Position numbers and translations under genes: made by a program
Origin: CAYSCW01 sp964429795
GTDB taxonomy: Bacteria; Acidobacteriota; Aminicenantia; Aminicenantales; Aminicenantaceae
Direction: 5' to 3'
DNA: 64,000 bases
Assembly (NCBI GenBank): GCA_964429795.1
Contig: CAYSCW010000007.1
Coordinates: 1 to 64,000, forward strand
Part shown: piece by piece, positions 33,515 through 42,797 of the stretch
Numbering within the stretch: the first letter of the stretch is position 1
Layout: every line of letters begins with the position of its first letter
The notes under the pieces: generated by a model
The model's database searches: none
Told to the model about the DNA's origin: nothing
Seen by the model: only the letters and a program-made list of their open reading frames with translations

Positions 33515-35119
33515 ATGAAAGTTATTTACAGAATCCTATTATCCATTTTCAGTATTCTGTGTGTTTTCTTCCTGTTGAGTTGTTCCCCCCATGGCAAACC
33601 ATATGACCTGGTTATCAAAGATGGCTTTATCATCGACGGTTCCGGCAATCCTTGGTTTAAGGCCGATGTAGGGATCAAGGGAAAAAAGATTGTCAGGGTC
33701 GGTTCCATCGAAAAAAGTCAAGCCGAGCGAGTCATCGATGTTAAAGGGCTGATCGTCTCGCCGGGCTTTATCGATGTCCATACTCATTGTGACCGGGGAA
33801 TCGATGAGATACCCACAGTGGATAACTATGCTCTTCAGGGGGTCACTACCGTTATCGGAGGGAATTGCGGAGGCCATCCTTTTCCTTTGTCCGAACTTTT
33901 CCAAAGACTGGAGAAAAATGGCATATCCCTCAATTTTGGTTGCCTGATCGGACATAACACTATTCGACGCGAAGTGATGGGCTTTAAAATGGAAGCTCCC
34001 TCAGCCGAAGAGATGGAAGAAATGAAGGTGCTCATTAATCGGGAGATGAAAACAGGGGCTTTGGGTTTTTCCACAGGGCTTGCCTACCTTCCTGGGATAT
34101 ATTCTCAAACCGAGGAAATCGTTGAATTGGTTTCAGCTGTAGCTCCATATGGAGGAGTGTATGCCTCCCATATTCGTGATCAAGGTCTTCACATCACCGA
34201 AGCGATAGAAGAAGCCATCGAGATCGGAGAGCAAAACAGAATTCCGGTCCAGATTTCCCATATTAAATTGGCTCATGATGCGGTCTGGAATGAAATCGAA
34301 AGAATCACTCTGCCCATAGAGGAAGCCCGAAGAAGGGGAGTAGAGGTGACCATAGATCAATATCCTTACACGGCCACCAGCTCCGGATTTACCAGCAGTT
34401 TTCCTTCTTGGGCCTTTGAAGGAGGTGAGGAGAGATTCTTGGAAAGACTGAAGGATGAGCAGATGTACAAGAAGATCGCAGCCTTCGTCATTCAAAAAAG
34501 ACTCGTATCCAGCAAGGGAATCGACAAGCTGGAAACTATCTACATTGCAAGATGCCAGGCTTTTCCTGAATATGAGGGGAAGAATCTCAAGGAAATCCTC
34601 CTTTCCCAGGGAAAGGAACCTACAGTGGAAAACGGGACGGATTTAATCATCGATATAGAAAAGAACAGAGGAGCTAGTGGAGTCTTTTTCCAGATGGATG
34701 AGAAAGACGTGGAAGCTTTGATGAAGCTTCCTTACAACATGCATGCCTCTGACGGCAGTGTCCAGGAGTTGGGAAAAGGAGTCCCTCATCCCCGCAATTA
34801 TGGAACCTTTCCTCGAATTATTGCTCACTATGTCAGGGAAAGAGGAATTATTTCTCTGGAAGAGGCCATCAGAAAGATGACTTCTTTGCCGGCCCAAACT
34901 TTTCGTCTTGAAAAAAGAGGTATGATCAAAGATGGAATGTTTGCGGATATCACTATCTTTGATAAGGAAGAGTTCAGGGATAAAGCGACCTATTCCAATC
35001 CTCATCAATACAGCCAGGGTTTTGCCTATGTATTGGTCAACGGGGAGATCATAGCCGAAAATGGAAAGCATACTGGTAAATTACCCGGTATGATTCTCTA
35101 TGGTCCTGGCAAAGGATAG
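33515..35119 (+). CDS. N-acyl-D-amino-acid deacylase (D-aminoacylase) family lipoprotein
   Basis: 534-residue amidohydrolase. A lipoprotein signal with lipobox LLSC lies near residue 20. Metal-site motifs are DVHTHCDRG, the bridging-type Cys in GVTTVIGGNCGGHP, and HIS in PVQISHIKLAH. GFSTGLAYLPGIYSQTEEI and YASHIRDQG are typical of D-aminoacylase and N-acyl-D-glutamate deacylase. It would release D-amino acids from N-acyl forms in the envelope, possibly from peptidoglycan or lipopeptides. Start at 33515 has CAGGAGA upstream. An upstream in-frame start without ribosome site is rejected. A cupin and a toroid-fold protein follow on the same strand. Confidence 0.9.
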   Translation: MKVIYRILLSIFSILCVFFLLSCSPHGKPYDLVIKDGFIIDGSGNPWFKADVGIKGKKIVRVGSIEKSQAERVIDVKGLIVSPGFIDVHTHCDRGIDEIPTVDNYALQGVTTVIGGNCGGHPFPLSELFQRLEKNGISLNFGCLIGHNTIRREVMGFKMEAPSAEEMEEMKVLINREMKTGALGFSTGLAYLPGIYSQTEEIVELVSAVAPYGGVYASHIRDQGLHITEAIEEAIEIGEQNRIPVQISHIKLAHDAVWNEIERITLPIEEARRRGVEVTIDQYPYTATSSGFTSSFPSWAFEGGEERFLERLKDEQMYKKIAAFVIQKRLVSSKGIDKLETIYIARCQAFPEYEGKNLKEILLSQGKEPTVENGTDLIIDIEKNRGASGVFFQMDEKDVEALMKLPYNMHASDGSVQELGKGVPHPRNYGTFPRIIAHYVRERGIISLEEAIRKMTSLPAQTFRLEKRGMIKDGMFADITIFDKEEFRDKATYSNPHQYSQGFAYVLVNGEIIAENGKHTGKLPGMILYGPGKG

Positions 35120-35129
35120 GGAGGAAGAA

Positions 35130-35483
35130 TTGATAATCAAAAAAGATGAGGATGTCCGGGAGGAATACCTAGAAGAGGAGGGCGTGGAGAATGTTTTGAG
35201 GCGTATCCTCATCGGCCCTGAGGATGGCTCACAGAACATCATCATGCGTTATTTCAAAGTCCTTCCTCAAGGGAACACTCCGTTCCATAGCCATGATTTT
35301 GAGCACATAGTCAAGGTAGAAAAGGGAAAAGGCTTGGTGGTCAACAATGCAGGAGAAGAGATTGTGATCACGAAGGGGCAGAGCCTCTATATCGACGGGA
35401 ACGAAAAGCATCAGTTTAAAAATCCCTTCCAGCAGACTCTAGAGTTTATATGCACCATTCCCAACCCTGAAAAAGAAAGGTAA
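35130..35483 (+). CDS. Small cupin-domain protein
   Basis: 117-residue single-domain cupin. Motif 1 is PFHSHDFEHIVKVEKGKG (two His and the Glu as metal ligands) and motif 2 is GQSLYIDGNEKHQFKN (third His). Such stand-alone cupins can be isomerases, dioxygenases or sensors; I cannot tell which. TTG at 35130 is preferred because GGGAGGA sits 5 bases upstream; an ATG at 35100 would overlap the previous gene by 20 bp but has no ribosome site. It is probably in one operon with the amidohydrolase. Confidence 0.8.
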   Translation: MIIKKDEDVREEYLEEEGVENVLRRILIGPEDGSQNIIMRYFKVLPQGNTPFHSHDFEHIVKVEKGKGLVVNNAGEEIVITKGQSLYIDGNEKHQFKNPFQQTLEFICTIPNPEKER

Positions 35484-35514
35484 AGCAGAAAAGACACTTG
35501 CTGAGACTCAGAAG

Positions 35515-36498
35515 ATGAAATTCAACACCAACAAGGCTATCGAGTTCCTTCTAGCTCGTGGGAACCTGCCCATCCTTTACTGGTTGAAAAAAGATATCCT
35601 GGAAGTCCCTGTAGAAAGAGAGTATAAGAATCTCCAGAAGTTTGCGGCTCGAATCAGGATCTTGAAGCGCCAGAGACAAGATGGGACGTGGTGCAAGAAG
35701 AAGTTTGAGCATCAACCCCACTGGGAAAGAACCTACTGTATTGTGGAAACGCTGAGGAGCGCTTTCCGGTTGTACAATTATGGATGTTCCTACCAGGATG
35801 CAAGTGTTCAGAAGGCTATCCAGTTCCTGTTCTCCACTCAGTCAGAAGAAGGAGATTTCCGGGGTGCCTATCTAAACGAGTATGCGCCAACCTACCATGC
35901 TTTAACTCTTGAACTGCTATGTCTTTACGGGCTGGACAAAGACCAGAGAACCCAGAAGGGATTTCGCTGGCTGACCAACTCCAGACAGGACGACGGCGGT
36001 TGGGTCATTCCTTACCGCACGATTGACAAAGAAAAGCTCACATCCCGCTACAATATCGAAGCGCAGTTAAAACTTGATCCGGTCAAGCCTGATAAATCCC
36101 AGCCTTTTTCCCATCTGGTCACAGGGATGGTTTTACGGTCCTTGGTGGCATCTCCAACGTGGAGACATAGCAAAGAGGCCAGAGAGGCAGGAGAGCTTCT
36201 GCTCAGCCGATTTTTCAAGCCAGACAAATACGAAGACAGACGTTTGATTTCTTTTTGGGAAGAGATCACTTTTCCTTTCTGGGCCACGGATATACTGAGC
36301 AGCCTCGATTCACTCTCCATAATTGGCTTTGATGTCGATCACGAAGGGATCCAGCAAGGCTTAAGATGGCTGCAGAGAAAACAGAACAAAGAAGGTTACT
36401 GGGAAGCTGGGGTGTCGAAACCCTCTTTAGAAGACTACCTCTGGGTCACAATAGCAGTGATGAAAGTGTTAAAGAGGTTTGGGTTGTTGGAGCTGTAA
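35515..36498 (+). CDS. Terpenoid-cyclase/prenyltransferase alpha-toroid fold protein
   Basis: 327 residues containing repeats of the alpha/alpha-toroid kind seen in squalene-hopene cyclases and protein prenyltransferases: FLFSTQSEEGDFRG, WLTNSRQDDGGWVIP and WLQRKQNKEGYWEAG are QW-like motifs about 50-150 residues apart. No DXDD catalytic motif is present, so it is unlikely to be a true cyclase. Proteins of this type are often called prenyltransferase or nitrogen-fixation-like hypothetical proteins. It follows the cupin by 31 bp with no clear terminator. Role unknown. Confidence 0.65.
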   Translation: MKFNTNKAIEFLLARGNLPILYWLKKDILEVPVEREYKNLQKFAARIRILKRQRQDGTWCKKKFEHQPHWERTYCIVETLRSAFRLYNYGCSYQDASVQKAIQFLFSTQSEEGDFRGAYLNEYAPTYHALTLELLCLYGLDKDQRTQKGFRWLTNSRQDDGGWVIPYRTIDKEKLTSRYNIEAQLKLDPVKPDKSQPFSHLVTGMVLRSLVASPTWRHSKEAREAGELLLSRFFKPDKYEDRRLISFWEEITFPFWATDILSSLDSLSIIGFDVDHEGIQQGLRWLQRKQNKEGYWEAGVSKPSLEDYLWVTIAVMKVLKRFGLLEL

Positions 36499-36501
36499 TT
36501 C

Positions 36502-36852
36502 TTAGTGGATGTGTTCGAACATCCTCTCTTTCATATCATCCAAGATTTTGAGTAGATGAGCCTTGGTCTGGAGAAATTCCTGATCAATATCCAAATCTGG
36601 GAGTGAGCTTTCCCTTGAGAGCACCAAATTCCTTAAAGTACTCGTGTTGTGAAAGCAGTTCTTGATATTCCTTGTAAGTCTCTCTAGCTGATCCGCATCA
36701 AATTCCTTTTTAGTGACAATATTCTGGGATTCAGTACGAAAATGAGAGAACACATTCGCCCACTCGTGGTTGTTTCCTTGCCTCAGCAGCTCGGTCATCT
36801 GCTGGAGCACAAGAGAAAGTTCTTTAATTCTCCAGGTTTCTATCTTTTGCAT
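36502..36852 (-). CDS. Small helical protein of unknown function
   Basis: 116-residue, almost entirely helical, charged protein (RIKELSLVLQQMTELLRQGNNHEWANVFSHFRTES, LKILDDMKERMFEHIH) without signal peptide. No family recognised. It ends 3 bp from the stop of the convergent toroid-fold gene. No strong ribosome site is seen before the ATG. The regular heptad-like spacing suggests a small coiled-coil or helical bundle. Confidence 0.55.
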   Translation of the reverse strand: MQKIETWRIKELSLVLQQMTELLRQGNNHEWANVFSHFRTESQNIVTKKEFDADQLERLTRNIKNCFHNTSTLRNLVLSRESSLPDLDIDQEFLQTKAHLLKILDDMKERMFEHIH

Positions 36853-36928
36853 TCTCGATCCTCGGACTCATTATGATGACATAATTCAGCTTTAAAATCG
36901 AGAATAAGTTTGGTTAAGTAAGCATCCT

Positions 36929-37164
36929 TATTTCCGTGACAATTTCAACAACAGTCAGGTAAGCTGATTCGTCAGCCCGAGGATTTTCCCCAGCGAGGAA
37001 AATTCGTTTATTCCTCGGAGCATCGGTTCCTGTCCATCCTTGCCAAGACCCTCCCACCCGCCACTATGGGCTTCGGATGGACAGAAACCTTGCCCTCTCG
37101 CCTCCGGATGACTTCCTCCTCAGCTTACCTGACTGTTACTGCATCACAGAAGTGGAGAAGCCAT
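36929..37164 (-). repeat. Nested palindromic repeat, copy 2 (mosaic)
   Basis: The 184-bp core (36952-37135) is bounded by CAGTCAGGTAAGCTGA and its inverse. It is in opposite orientation to copy 1. A roughly 70-bp block containing TCCATCCTTGCCAAGACCCT and ATGGGCTTCGGATGGACAG sits inside the core; in copies 3 and 4 that block lies outside it. Outer arms TTTCCGTGAC and ATCACAGAAGTGGAGAAG are present. It ends just before the folK promoter. Confidence 0.85.
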
Positions 37165-37173
37165 CCATTCGTT

Positions 37174-37202
37174 TTGCTATAAATCCTTAAAATTGCTATT
37201 AT
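37174..37202 (+). promoter_or_regulatory. Sigma-70 promoter for folK
   Basis: TTGCTA (37174-37179), 17-bp spacer, TATTAT (37197-37202), only 15 bp before the ATG, so the leader is very short and no clear ribosome site precedes the start. Confidence 0.5.
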
Positions 37203-37217
37203 TTTAGCCTTTATGAG

Positions 37218-37712
37218 ATGAAATACTTTTTGTGTCTGGGTAGCAACCTGGGAGACAGGGCAAAAAACCTGGAAAGAGCACTTGTCCTTTTAGAAGAGGC
37301 AGGAGTAAAAATTGTCCAACGGTCTTCCCTTTATGAGACTCAGCCTGTTGACTTAGCCTCCCAGCCTTGGTTTTACAACCAGGTTGTGGAAGCAGAATCT
37401 ACTCTAAGTGCTCACAATTTGTTTGGAGTGATAAAAAATATCGAAAAGAGAATGGGAAGGAAAGTGCTCCACCCCAAAGGTCCACGGCTCATCGATGTCG
37501 ACATCCTTCTTGCTGAAGAGAATGTCGTTCAAACCGAAGAATTGGTTATTCCCCATCCCAGGTTAGATAGAAGGAATTTTGTCCTCATTCCTTTAAATGA
37601 GATTTCACCGCAGAGCGTACATCCTCTTCTTAGAGAAAAGATTGAGGATTTATGTCGAAAATCCAAAGACACTTCCCTGGTGAAGAAAATCGAGAATCAA
37701 GAAAGAATTTAA
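37218..37712 (+). CDS. folK: 2-amino-4-hydroxy-6-hydroxymethyldihydropteridine pyrophosphokinase
   Basis: Folate-pathway enzyme that moves pyrophosphate from ATP to hydroxymethyldihydropterin before DHPS. The 164-residue protein carries the HPPK motifs LCLGSNLGDR at the N-terminus, YETQPVD, FYNQVVE, and the signature KGPRLIDVDILL with the two metal-binding Asp. HPRLDRRNFVLIPLNEI is the C-terminal family block. No other folate gene is nearby; a TonB receptor follows after 57 bp. Confidence 0.95.
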   Translation: MKYFLCLGSNLGDRAKNLERALVLLEEAGVKIVQRSSLYETQPVDLASQPWFYNQVVEAESTLSAHNLFGVIKNIEKRMGRKVLHPKGPRLIDVDILLAEENVVQTEELVIPHPRLDRRNFVLIPLNEISPQSVHPLLREKIEDLCRKSKDTSLVKKIENQERI

Positions 37713-37769
37713 AAATCCGGAGGAAGGTAAAATCTGCCTGGGATGTTGCCGTATTTATAGGAGAAAACG

Positions 37770-39995
37770 ATGAAAAAGTATTGTCTTTGCATTCTCTTCC
37801 TCGCTTTCTGCTGCGCAATATGTTATCCCCAACATAACAGCATCATCAAAGGCCGGGTCTCTGACTCGGAAGGAAAACCGCTGGAAGGGGTCAATGTGGA
37901 AGTCAGTGAAATCCCCTTAAAAACTCAAACTCTTTCCAACGGTACTTTTGCCCTGGAGAATCTTCCCCCCGGCGTGTATCAGTTGAGATTCTCTCATCCC
38001 GATTATCTGTCTGATACGGCTACAGTCGATATCAGAGAGGAAGCAGCCAAGTTTATCCAGGTGACTCTGGCTGCCAAGAATCCCATCCTTCTGACCATTA
38101 AGGAAGAGATCACAGTCACTGCAGAGGCTGACTCCATCATCGATGTCAGCCTGCCCTCCCATCGTACCATATTGCCCAGCAGTGTTTTGACTGAACTGGG
38201 AACATCCAACATAGCTGAAGCCGTGGAAAAGATTCCCGGAGTGGAGATGGTAGGCAAAGGGGGCTATTCCATGGTTCCGGCCATACGCGGAATGGCCGAA
38301 CACCGGATTCTGCTTCTTGTTGATGGTATCTGCATAACCTCCGAGAGGCGGATAGGGGCCAGTGCTTCTTTTGTCAATCTCAATGATATTGATCGCATCG
38401 AAGTTAACCGCGGTCCTTATTCTGTTTTCCATGGTTCCGGAGCCATCGGAGGGATCGTTAACATCATCACCAAAACGCCTTCCTCAAGGGCACCTTTTAA
38501 GGGAAAGGTTCAGTTAGGCTACAATACGGCAAGAGAAGAAAGAAAGGCTTCATTGAATTTGAGCGGCTCCTGGAAAGGATTTGGATTGATGATGGCCGCC
38601 AATGGGAAAGAAGCCGCAGATTATACATCTCCAGCGGGTAAAATCGAACAATCCCACTACTCTGATTATGACTTTATGTGTAAAGTGAACAGGGAAGGGG
38701 AAGACTCCCAATTCTATCTTACACTTTACAACTATTGGGGCAAGGATATCGGCAAACCCAGCCCTTCCGCTAAGTTGAAACCGCGCTGGTACCCGGAGGA
38801 GAGAAACACATTTTTTACCATGGGATACAGGGTAAAGAATAGACTCCATCTGGATACTCTGAATGCAAGCTTCTACATTTTTCCCTCCATGCTCAAGACG
38901 CAAGGAGAGAATTTCAACGATACGCTGACATTGAAAAAAAGGAGTCTGGCTCGATTAGAGGGGACTGATTTTGGATTCAAGCTCCGCTGTGGAAAACAAC
39001 TGTTTGAGAGACACACCCTGAATTTTGGCTTCGACTTTTTTGGCCGCCGCGGAGTTAAGGATCAGAATTCAGAATGGACGTTTAATACGCAGGGCCATCT
39101 GACTGAAAAAACAGATGAGACTTCGCTGCGTGATGCCAGGAGGGATAATTTTGGTTTTTTCGTTGATGATAAGCTCCAGGTCTCGTCCTCATTGGCTCTG
39201 AATTTGGGCGCTCGATTTGACTATATCCAGACCAGCAACTCAATTCGGTTGTCCGAACGAATATCCAGGAGCGATACATCCTTGACTGCCTATATCGGCT
39301 CTCTCTTCCGGGTAACGCCCCGCCTTTCTTTTTTGGCCAACGTGGGCCGTTCTTTTCGTTTTCCCAGCATCAGTGAGCTTTTTTACTCCGGGTTGACTGG
39401 AAGGGGGACCATCTTTGGAAATCCAGACTTGGAGCCTGAAAAGAGTCTGAACCTGGATATCGGTCTACGTTATCTCCATGAAAAATTCTATGCCTCTATC
39501 TATGGATTCACCAATTCGGTGAGTGATATGATCCAGAAATACCGTGGAACTGGGGAAGACGAGTATTATTACCGAAATCTCACAAAGGGCCGGATCACAG
39601 GCGTTGAAGGGGAATTCTATCTGTGGCTGATCGAGGATCTTGAATTCTTCTTGAATTTTCACCATATGAAGGGAAAAGAAAAAGAGACAGATACATCCCT
39701 TAATTATATCCCCACCTCTCGACTAGCCTTATGGGCCAAATTTTCACCGGGAAAACTATGGATAGAGCCCAAGATTACATTGTCCGCAGCAAAAAAAGAA
39801 CCAGGTCCTTTGGAAATCGAAACAGAGGGATACTCACTCTTAGAGACAATTCTTGGCTACAAATTCAACACAGACTTGACTCTGCTGGTCATTGTCCAGA
39901 ATCTGTTGAACCAGGAATACCGGGCTAATGCTGATGAAGAAGGGGTAGTCGCCCCGGGCAGAGGAGTGGTTTTCAAGGTGTCATATTCATTTTAA
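37770..39995 (+). CDS. TonB-dependent outer-membrane receptor with N-terminal carboxypeptidase-regulatory-like domain
   Basis: 741 residues. The signal peptide (about 1-20) is followed by a CarboxypepD_reg-like beta-sandwich (GRVSDSEGKPLEGVNVEV, FALENLPPGVYQLRFSHPDY), then the plug domain (ITVTAEAD, IAEAVEKIPGVEMVGKGGYSMVPAIRGMAEHRILLLVDG, NDIDRIEVNRGPYSVFHGSGAIGGIVNIIT), and a 22-strand-like barrel ending in FKVSYSF. AGGAGAAAACG precedes the start. Ligand unknown; this architecture is used for peptides, glycans, vitamin B12 or metal complexes. Nearby secreted peptidases are a circumstantial hint at peptide uptake. Confidence 0.93.
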   Translation: MKKYCLCILFLAFCCAICYPQHNSIIKGRVSDSEGKPLEGVNVEVSEIPLKTQTLSNGTFALENLPPGVYQLRFSHPDYLSDTATVDIREEAAKFIQVTLAAKNPILLTIKEEITVTAEADSIIDVSLPSHRTILPSSVLTELGTSNIAEAVEKIPGVEMVGKGGYSMVPAIRGMAEHRILLLVDGICITSERRIGASASFVNLNDIDRIEVNRGPYSVFHGSGAIGGIVNIITKTPSSRAPFKGKVQLGYNTAREERKASLNLSGSWKGFGLMMAANGKEAADYTSPAGKIEQSHYSDYDFMCKVNREGEDSQFYLTLYNYWGKDIGKPSPSAKLKPRWYPEERNTFFTMGYRVKNRLHLDTLNASFYIFPSMLKTQGENFNDTLTLKKRSLARLEGTDFGFKLRCGKQLFERHTLNFGFDFFGRRGVKDQNSEWTFNTQGHLTEKTDETSLRDARRDNFGFFVDDKLQVSSSLALNLGARFDYIQTSNSIRLSERISRSDTSLTAYIGSLFRVTPRLSFLANVGRSFRFPSISELFYSGLTGRGTIFGNPDLEPEKSLNLDIGLRYLHEKFYASIYGFTNSVSDMIQKYRGTGEDEYYYRNLTKGRITGVEGEFYLWLIEDLEFFLNFHHMKGKEKETDTSLNYIPTSRLALWAKFSPGKLWIEPKITLSAAKKEPGPLEIETEGYSLLETILGYKFNTDLTLLVIVQNLLNQEYRANADEEGVVAPGRGVVFKVSYSF

Positions 39996-40005
39996 GAGAG
40001 GGAAA

Positions 40006-40258
40006 TAATCAATCACAGCGGCGGTTCCCGTCCATCCTTGCCAAGACCCTCCCACACCCTCCACCATGGGCTTCGGATGGATAAGAACCGACACCTAATG
40101 GGAACAGTCAGGCAAACTGAATCGTCAGCCCGCGAATTTTCCCCAGCGATGAAAATTCGCTTATTCCTCGGCTCGCTCTCCTCTTCGAGGAACCATGCCC
40201 ACTCGCCTCCGGATGGCTTCCTCATCAGCTTACCTGACTGTTGAGAATTTGTAGATGT
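40006..40258 (-). repeat. Nested palindromic repeat, copy 3
   Basis: The left module (40006-40096: CAGCGGCGGTTCC, CCATCCTTGCCAAGACCCTC, ATGGGCTTCGGATGGA) is followed by a 136-bp core (40105-40240) bounded by CAGTCAGG and CCTGACTG, then the conserved flank TTGAGAATTTGTAGATG. Core orientation matches copy 2. A chance open frame inside it encodes a peptide also seen in copy 4. Confidence 0.85.
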
Positions 40259-40324
40259 TTGCTTTCACATTTTTGGAAGAAAAAATGTTAAAATAGTGAA
40301 AACATAGAGAAAGGAGGAAGAACC

Positions 40325-42412
40325 ATGTATGCATCACATTTCAACAAGCGATGGATGTTCTTTTGGCTGGTTTTGATTCTTCTTTGCCTGCCCCTTCAGG
40401 CGCAGTCTTTTTCCCTCGAGAACATCATGAATTATGCCTTCCCTTCGGATCTGGTAGCTTCTCCCCAGGGAGATCTTGTGGCTTGGGTTTTTAACTGGCA
40501 GGGAAAGAGGAACATCTGGATGGCTAGGGGTCCTGAATACAAGGTCCAGCAGCTCACCCGCTATTCAGAGGATGATGGTCAGGAGGTTGGCCAATTGGCC
40601 TTTAATTTTGAGGGCACCGTCATCATCTACGTCAGAGGCGGATCCTCGAACAGAGCCGGTGAATACCCTAATCCTACCTCTGATCCTGTCGGAGCAGAGC
40701 AGGCTGTATGGGCTGTGAAGGTCGAGGGAGGAGATCCGTGGCGAATCGGGGAAGGAAGCAGTCCCGCCCCCTCTCCTGTGGAAAATGTTGTGGTATATTC
40801 ATTGAAAGGACAGATCCATCTGGCTGCCCTCGAGGAAGAGACAAAGCCCAAACCATTGTTTAAAGCACGGGGAAGAAACCGGATGCCTACCTGGTCTCCT
40901 GATGGGACAAAATTGGCTTTTGTCAGCTATCGCGAAGACCACAGCTTTATCGGCATCTATGATATCCAGGAAAAATCGATTAGCTGGATTTCTCCTTCGG
41001 TGGACAGGGACGGATATCCGGTCTGGTCCCCCTGCGGCAAGTATCTTGCTTTTATTCGCTTTCCAGGGACAGGGTCTGATTCCTTCAGGGAAGGAGATAA
41101 GTTCTGGCTGATGGTGGCAGATGTAGAGAGCGGCCAAGCCCAGGTACTCTGGGAGTGTCCAAACAGTACCGGAGGCTTCTCCCAGTATTATCCGGCTAAG
41201 ACTCTCCGCTGGGCCGCTGATGGCTACCTGGTTTTTTACTCGGAGCACGAGAAATGGATGCATCTCTATTCCATATCTATCAAGAATAAAAAGCTCATCT
41301 CCCTGACGCCAGGAGAATATGAGGTGGAAAACAGCTTCCTCTCTTGGGATGGAAAAATGATAATTTTCAACTCCAACTCCCAGGATATCGATCGTCGTCA
41401 TCTCTGGTCGGTGTCTGTAACCGGAGGGGATACCGAACTGCTGACCCCTGGGAAAGACATCGAATGGGCACCTGTTTTGACCGTTGGAAGCAAAGACCTT
41501 GTGTTTTTGTGCTCCACTGCCTTCCAACCCGCGGCTCCTGCCGTTATAAAATACGGTGGGAAGGAAAAAAGACTCATCGCCCCAGAGATGATTCCTGAAG
41601 CGTTTCCTATGAAAGATCTGGTTGAGCCTCAACAGGTCATCTTCAAAGCTCCGGATGGACTCAAAATTCATGGTCAGCTTTTCCTTCCCAAAGGAGCAAA
41701 AGCGGGCGATAAGCGTCCAGCCGTTATTTTCATGCATGGTGGGCCCATTCGCCAGATGCTTCTGGGGTGGCATATGCGTGGGTATTACCATAATGCCTAT
41801 GCACTGAATCAATATATGACTCATAAAGGCTATGTGGTTCTCTCCGTTAATTATCGTTCTGGAATAGGTTACGGGTATGATTTCCGTACTGCCCCTAAGC
41901 AAGGCCCGAGAGGAGCTTCAGAATACCAGGATATCGTGGCTGCAGGAAGGTACTTGCAAAACCGCCCAGAAGTCGATCCCAACAGGATTGGCCTCTGGGG
42001 AGGTTCTTATGGAGGCTATCTGACGGCTTTGGGGTTGGCTCGTGATTCAGAGCTCTTTGCTGCTGGCGTGGATTTGCACGGCGTTCATGATTGGTCGCTT
42101 CGCGCTCGAAGACGAGACGGAGGAGGATGGGATATTCGAGGCGAAGATTTAATGAGCCAGGCGTATCAATCTTCTCCTGTAGCTGATGTCGATTTCTGGA
42201 CATCTCCAGTCCTTTTTATCCACGGAGACGATGACCGCAACGTGGATTTTGTCCAAACAACAGATATGGTCCAGAGACTCAGAAAACTGGGAAAGGCTCA
42301 TGTGGAGCTACTTATCATACCTGATGAAGTGCACGGATTCCTCCTGCACAGGATATGGCTTAATGTCTACAAGGCAGCAGCAGACTTTTTTGACCGCTTC
42401 CTGAAACAGTGA
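40325..42412 (+). CDS. Exported S9-family prolyl oligopeptidase-like peptidase
   Basis: 695-residue secreted peptidase. The signal peptide (about 1-27, ending LQAQS) leads into a TolB/DPP-IV-type beta-propeller (WSPDGTKLAFVSYR, WSPCGKYLAFIRF) and a C-terminal hydrolase domain with Ser561 in GLWGGSYGGYLT, Asp in FIHGDDDRNVDF, His in PDEVHGFLLH and the oxyanion region IFMHGGP. It probably removes dipeptides or cuts short peptides in the periplasm. AAAGGAGG precedes the ATG. Only about 330 bp of mostly repeat DNA separate it from the TonB receptor gene, so peptide uptake and breakdown may be linked. Confidence 0.93.
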   Translation: MYASHFNKRWMFFWLVLILLCLPLQAQSFSLENIMNYAFPSDLVASPQGDLVAWVFNWQGKRNIWMARGPEYKVQQLTRYSEDDGQEVGQLAFNFEGTVIIYVRGGSSNRAGEYPNPTSDPVGAEQAVWAVKVEGGDPWRIGEGSSPAPSPVENVVVYSLKGQIHLAALEEETKPKPLFKARGRNRMPTWSPDGTKLAFVSYREDHSFIGIYDIQEKSISWISPSVDRDGYPVWSPCGKYLAFIRFPGTGSDSFREGDKFWLMVADVESGQAQVLWECPNSTGGFSQYYPAKTLRWAADGYLVFYSEHEKWMHLYSISIKNKKLISLTPGEYEVENSFLSWDGKMIIFNSNSQDIDRRHLWSVSVTGGDTELLTPGKDIEWAPVLTVGSKDLVFLCSTAFQPAAPAVIKYGGKEKRLIAPEMIPEAFPMKDLVEPQQVIFKAPDGLKIHGQLFLPKGAKAGDKRPAVIFMHGGPIRQMLLGWHMRGYYHNAYALNQYMTHKGYVVLSVNYRSGIGYGYDFRTAPKQGPRGASEYQDIVAAGRYLQNRPEVDPNRIGLWGGSYGGYLTALGLARDSELFAAGVDLHGVHDWSLRARRRDGGGWDIRGEDLMSQAYQSSPVADVDFWTSPVLFIHGDDDRNVDFVQTTDMVQRLRKLGKAHVELLIIPDEVHGFLLHRIWLNVYKAAADFFDRFLKQ

Positions 42413-42428
42413 TGTGATATCGTTAAAC

Positions 42429-42797
42429 CTAAAATGCGTTTTTAAAATGCCGTATGATATATTCACCTCTATCCGCTTTTATTAAGGAGAGAACATCGAA
42501 GCGGCACTCCACCTCCATGATTTTATGAAGAGCAAGAAAGCCCTGGGCAATCTTTCTGATCTGTTTCTGCTTAGCTGGAGTGACTGATTCTTCTGGAGAG
42601 TAAAATTCCCGGCTCCTCCTGGTTTTCACCTCTACAAAGACCAAAGTGGCTTTGTCATAGGCGATGATATCGATCTCTCCTCTAAACAGACGGAATCCTT
42701 GAGCCACGATTCTGAATTTTTTTCTCTCCAGATAATGCAAGGCAGCTTCCTCACCACACCGACCGAGACTGTAAGCAGACTGTGGGTCCTCTTTCAT
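42429..42797 (-). CDS. YraN-family (UPF0102) endonuclease-like protein
   Basis: 122 residues with the restriction-endonuclease-like fold of the YraN family: LGRCGEEAALHYLERKKFRIVAQGFR, then the PD-(D/E)XK-like core GEIDIIAYDKATLVFVEVKTR in which Asp, Glu and Lys line up as a possible metal site. YraN proteins are widespread, usually near rnhB or translation genes, and their function is unproven. It follows cysS on the minus strand (74 bp gap) and meets the S9 peptidase gene tail to tail. Confidence 0.93.
   Translation of the reverse strand: MKEDPQSAYSLGRCGEEAALHYLERKKFRIVAQGFRLFRGEIDIIAYDKATLVFVEVKTRRSREFYSPEESVTPAKQKQIRKIAQGFLALHKIMEVECRFDVLSLIKADRGEYIIRHFKNAF

Noticed and set aside
40013..40225. 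70-residue open frame on the minus strand
   Set aside because: It lies within repeat copy 3 and is best explained by the repeat; no ribosome site.
40259..40294. Promoter for the S9 peptidase at 40325
   Set aside because: TTGCTT and TAAAAT are visible but 24 bp apart, too far for a standard promoter.
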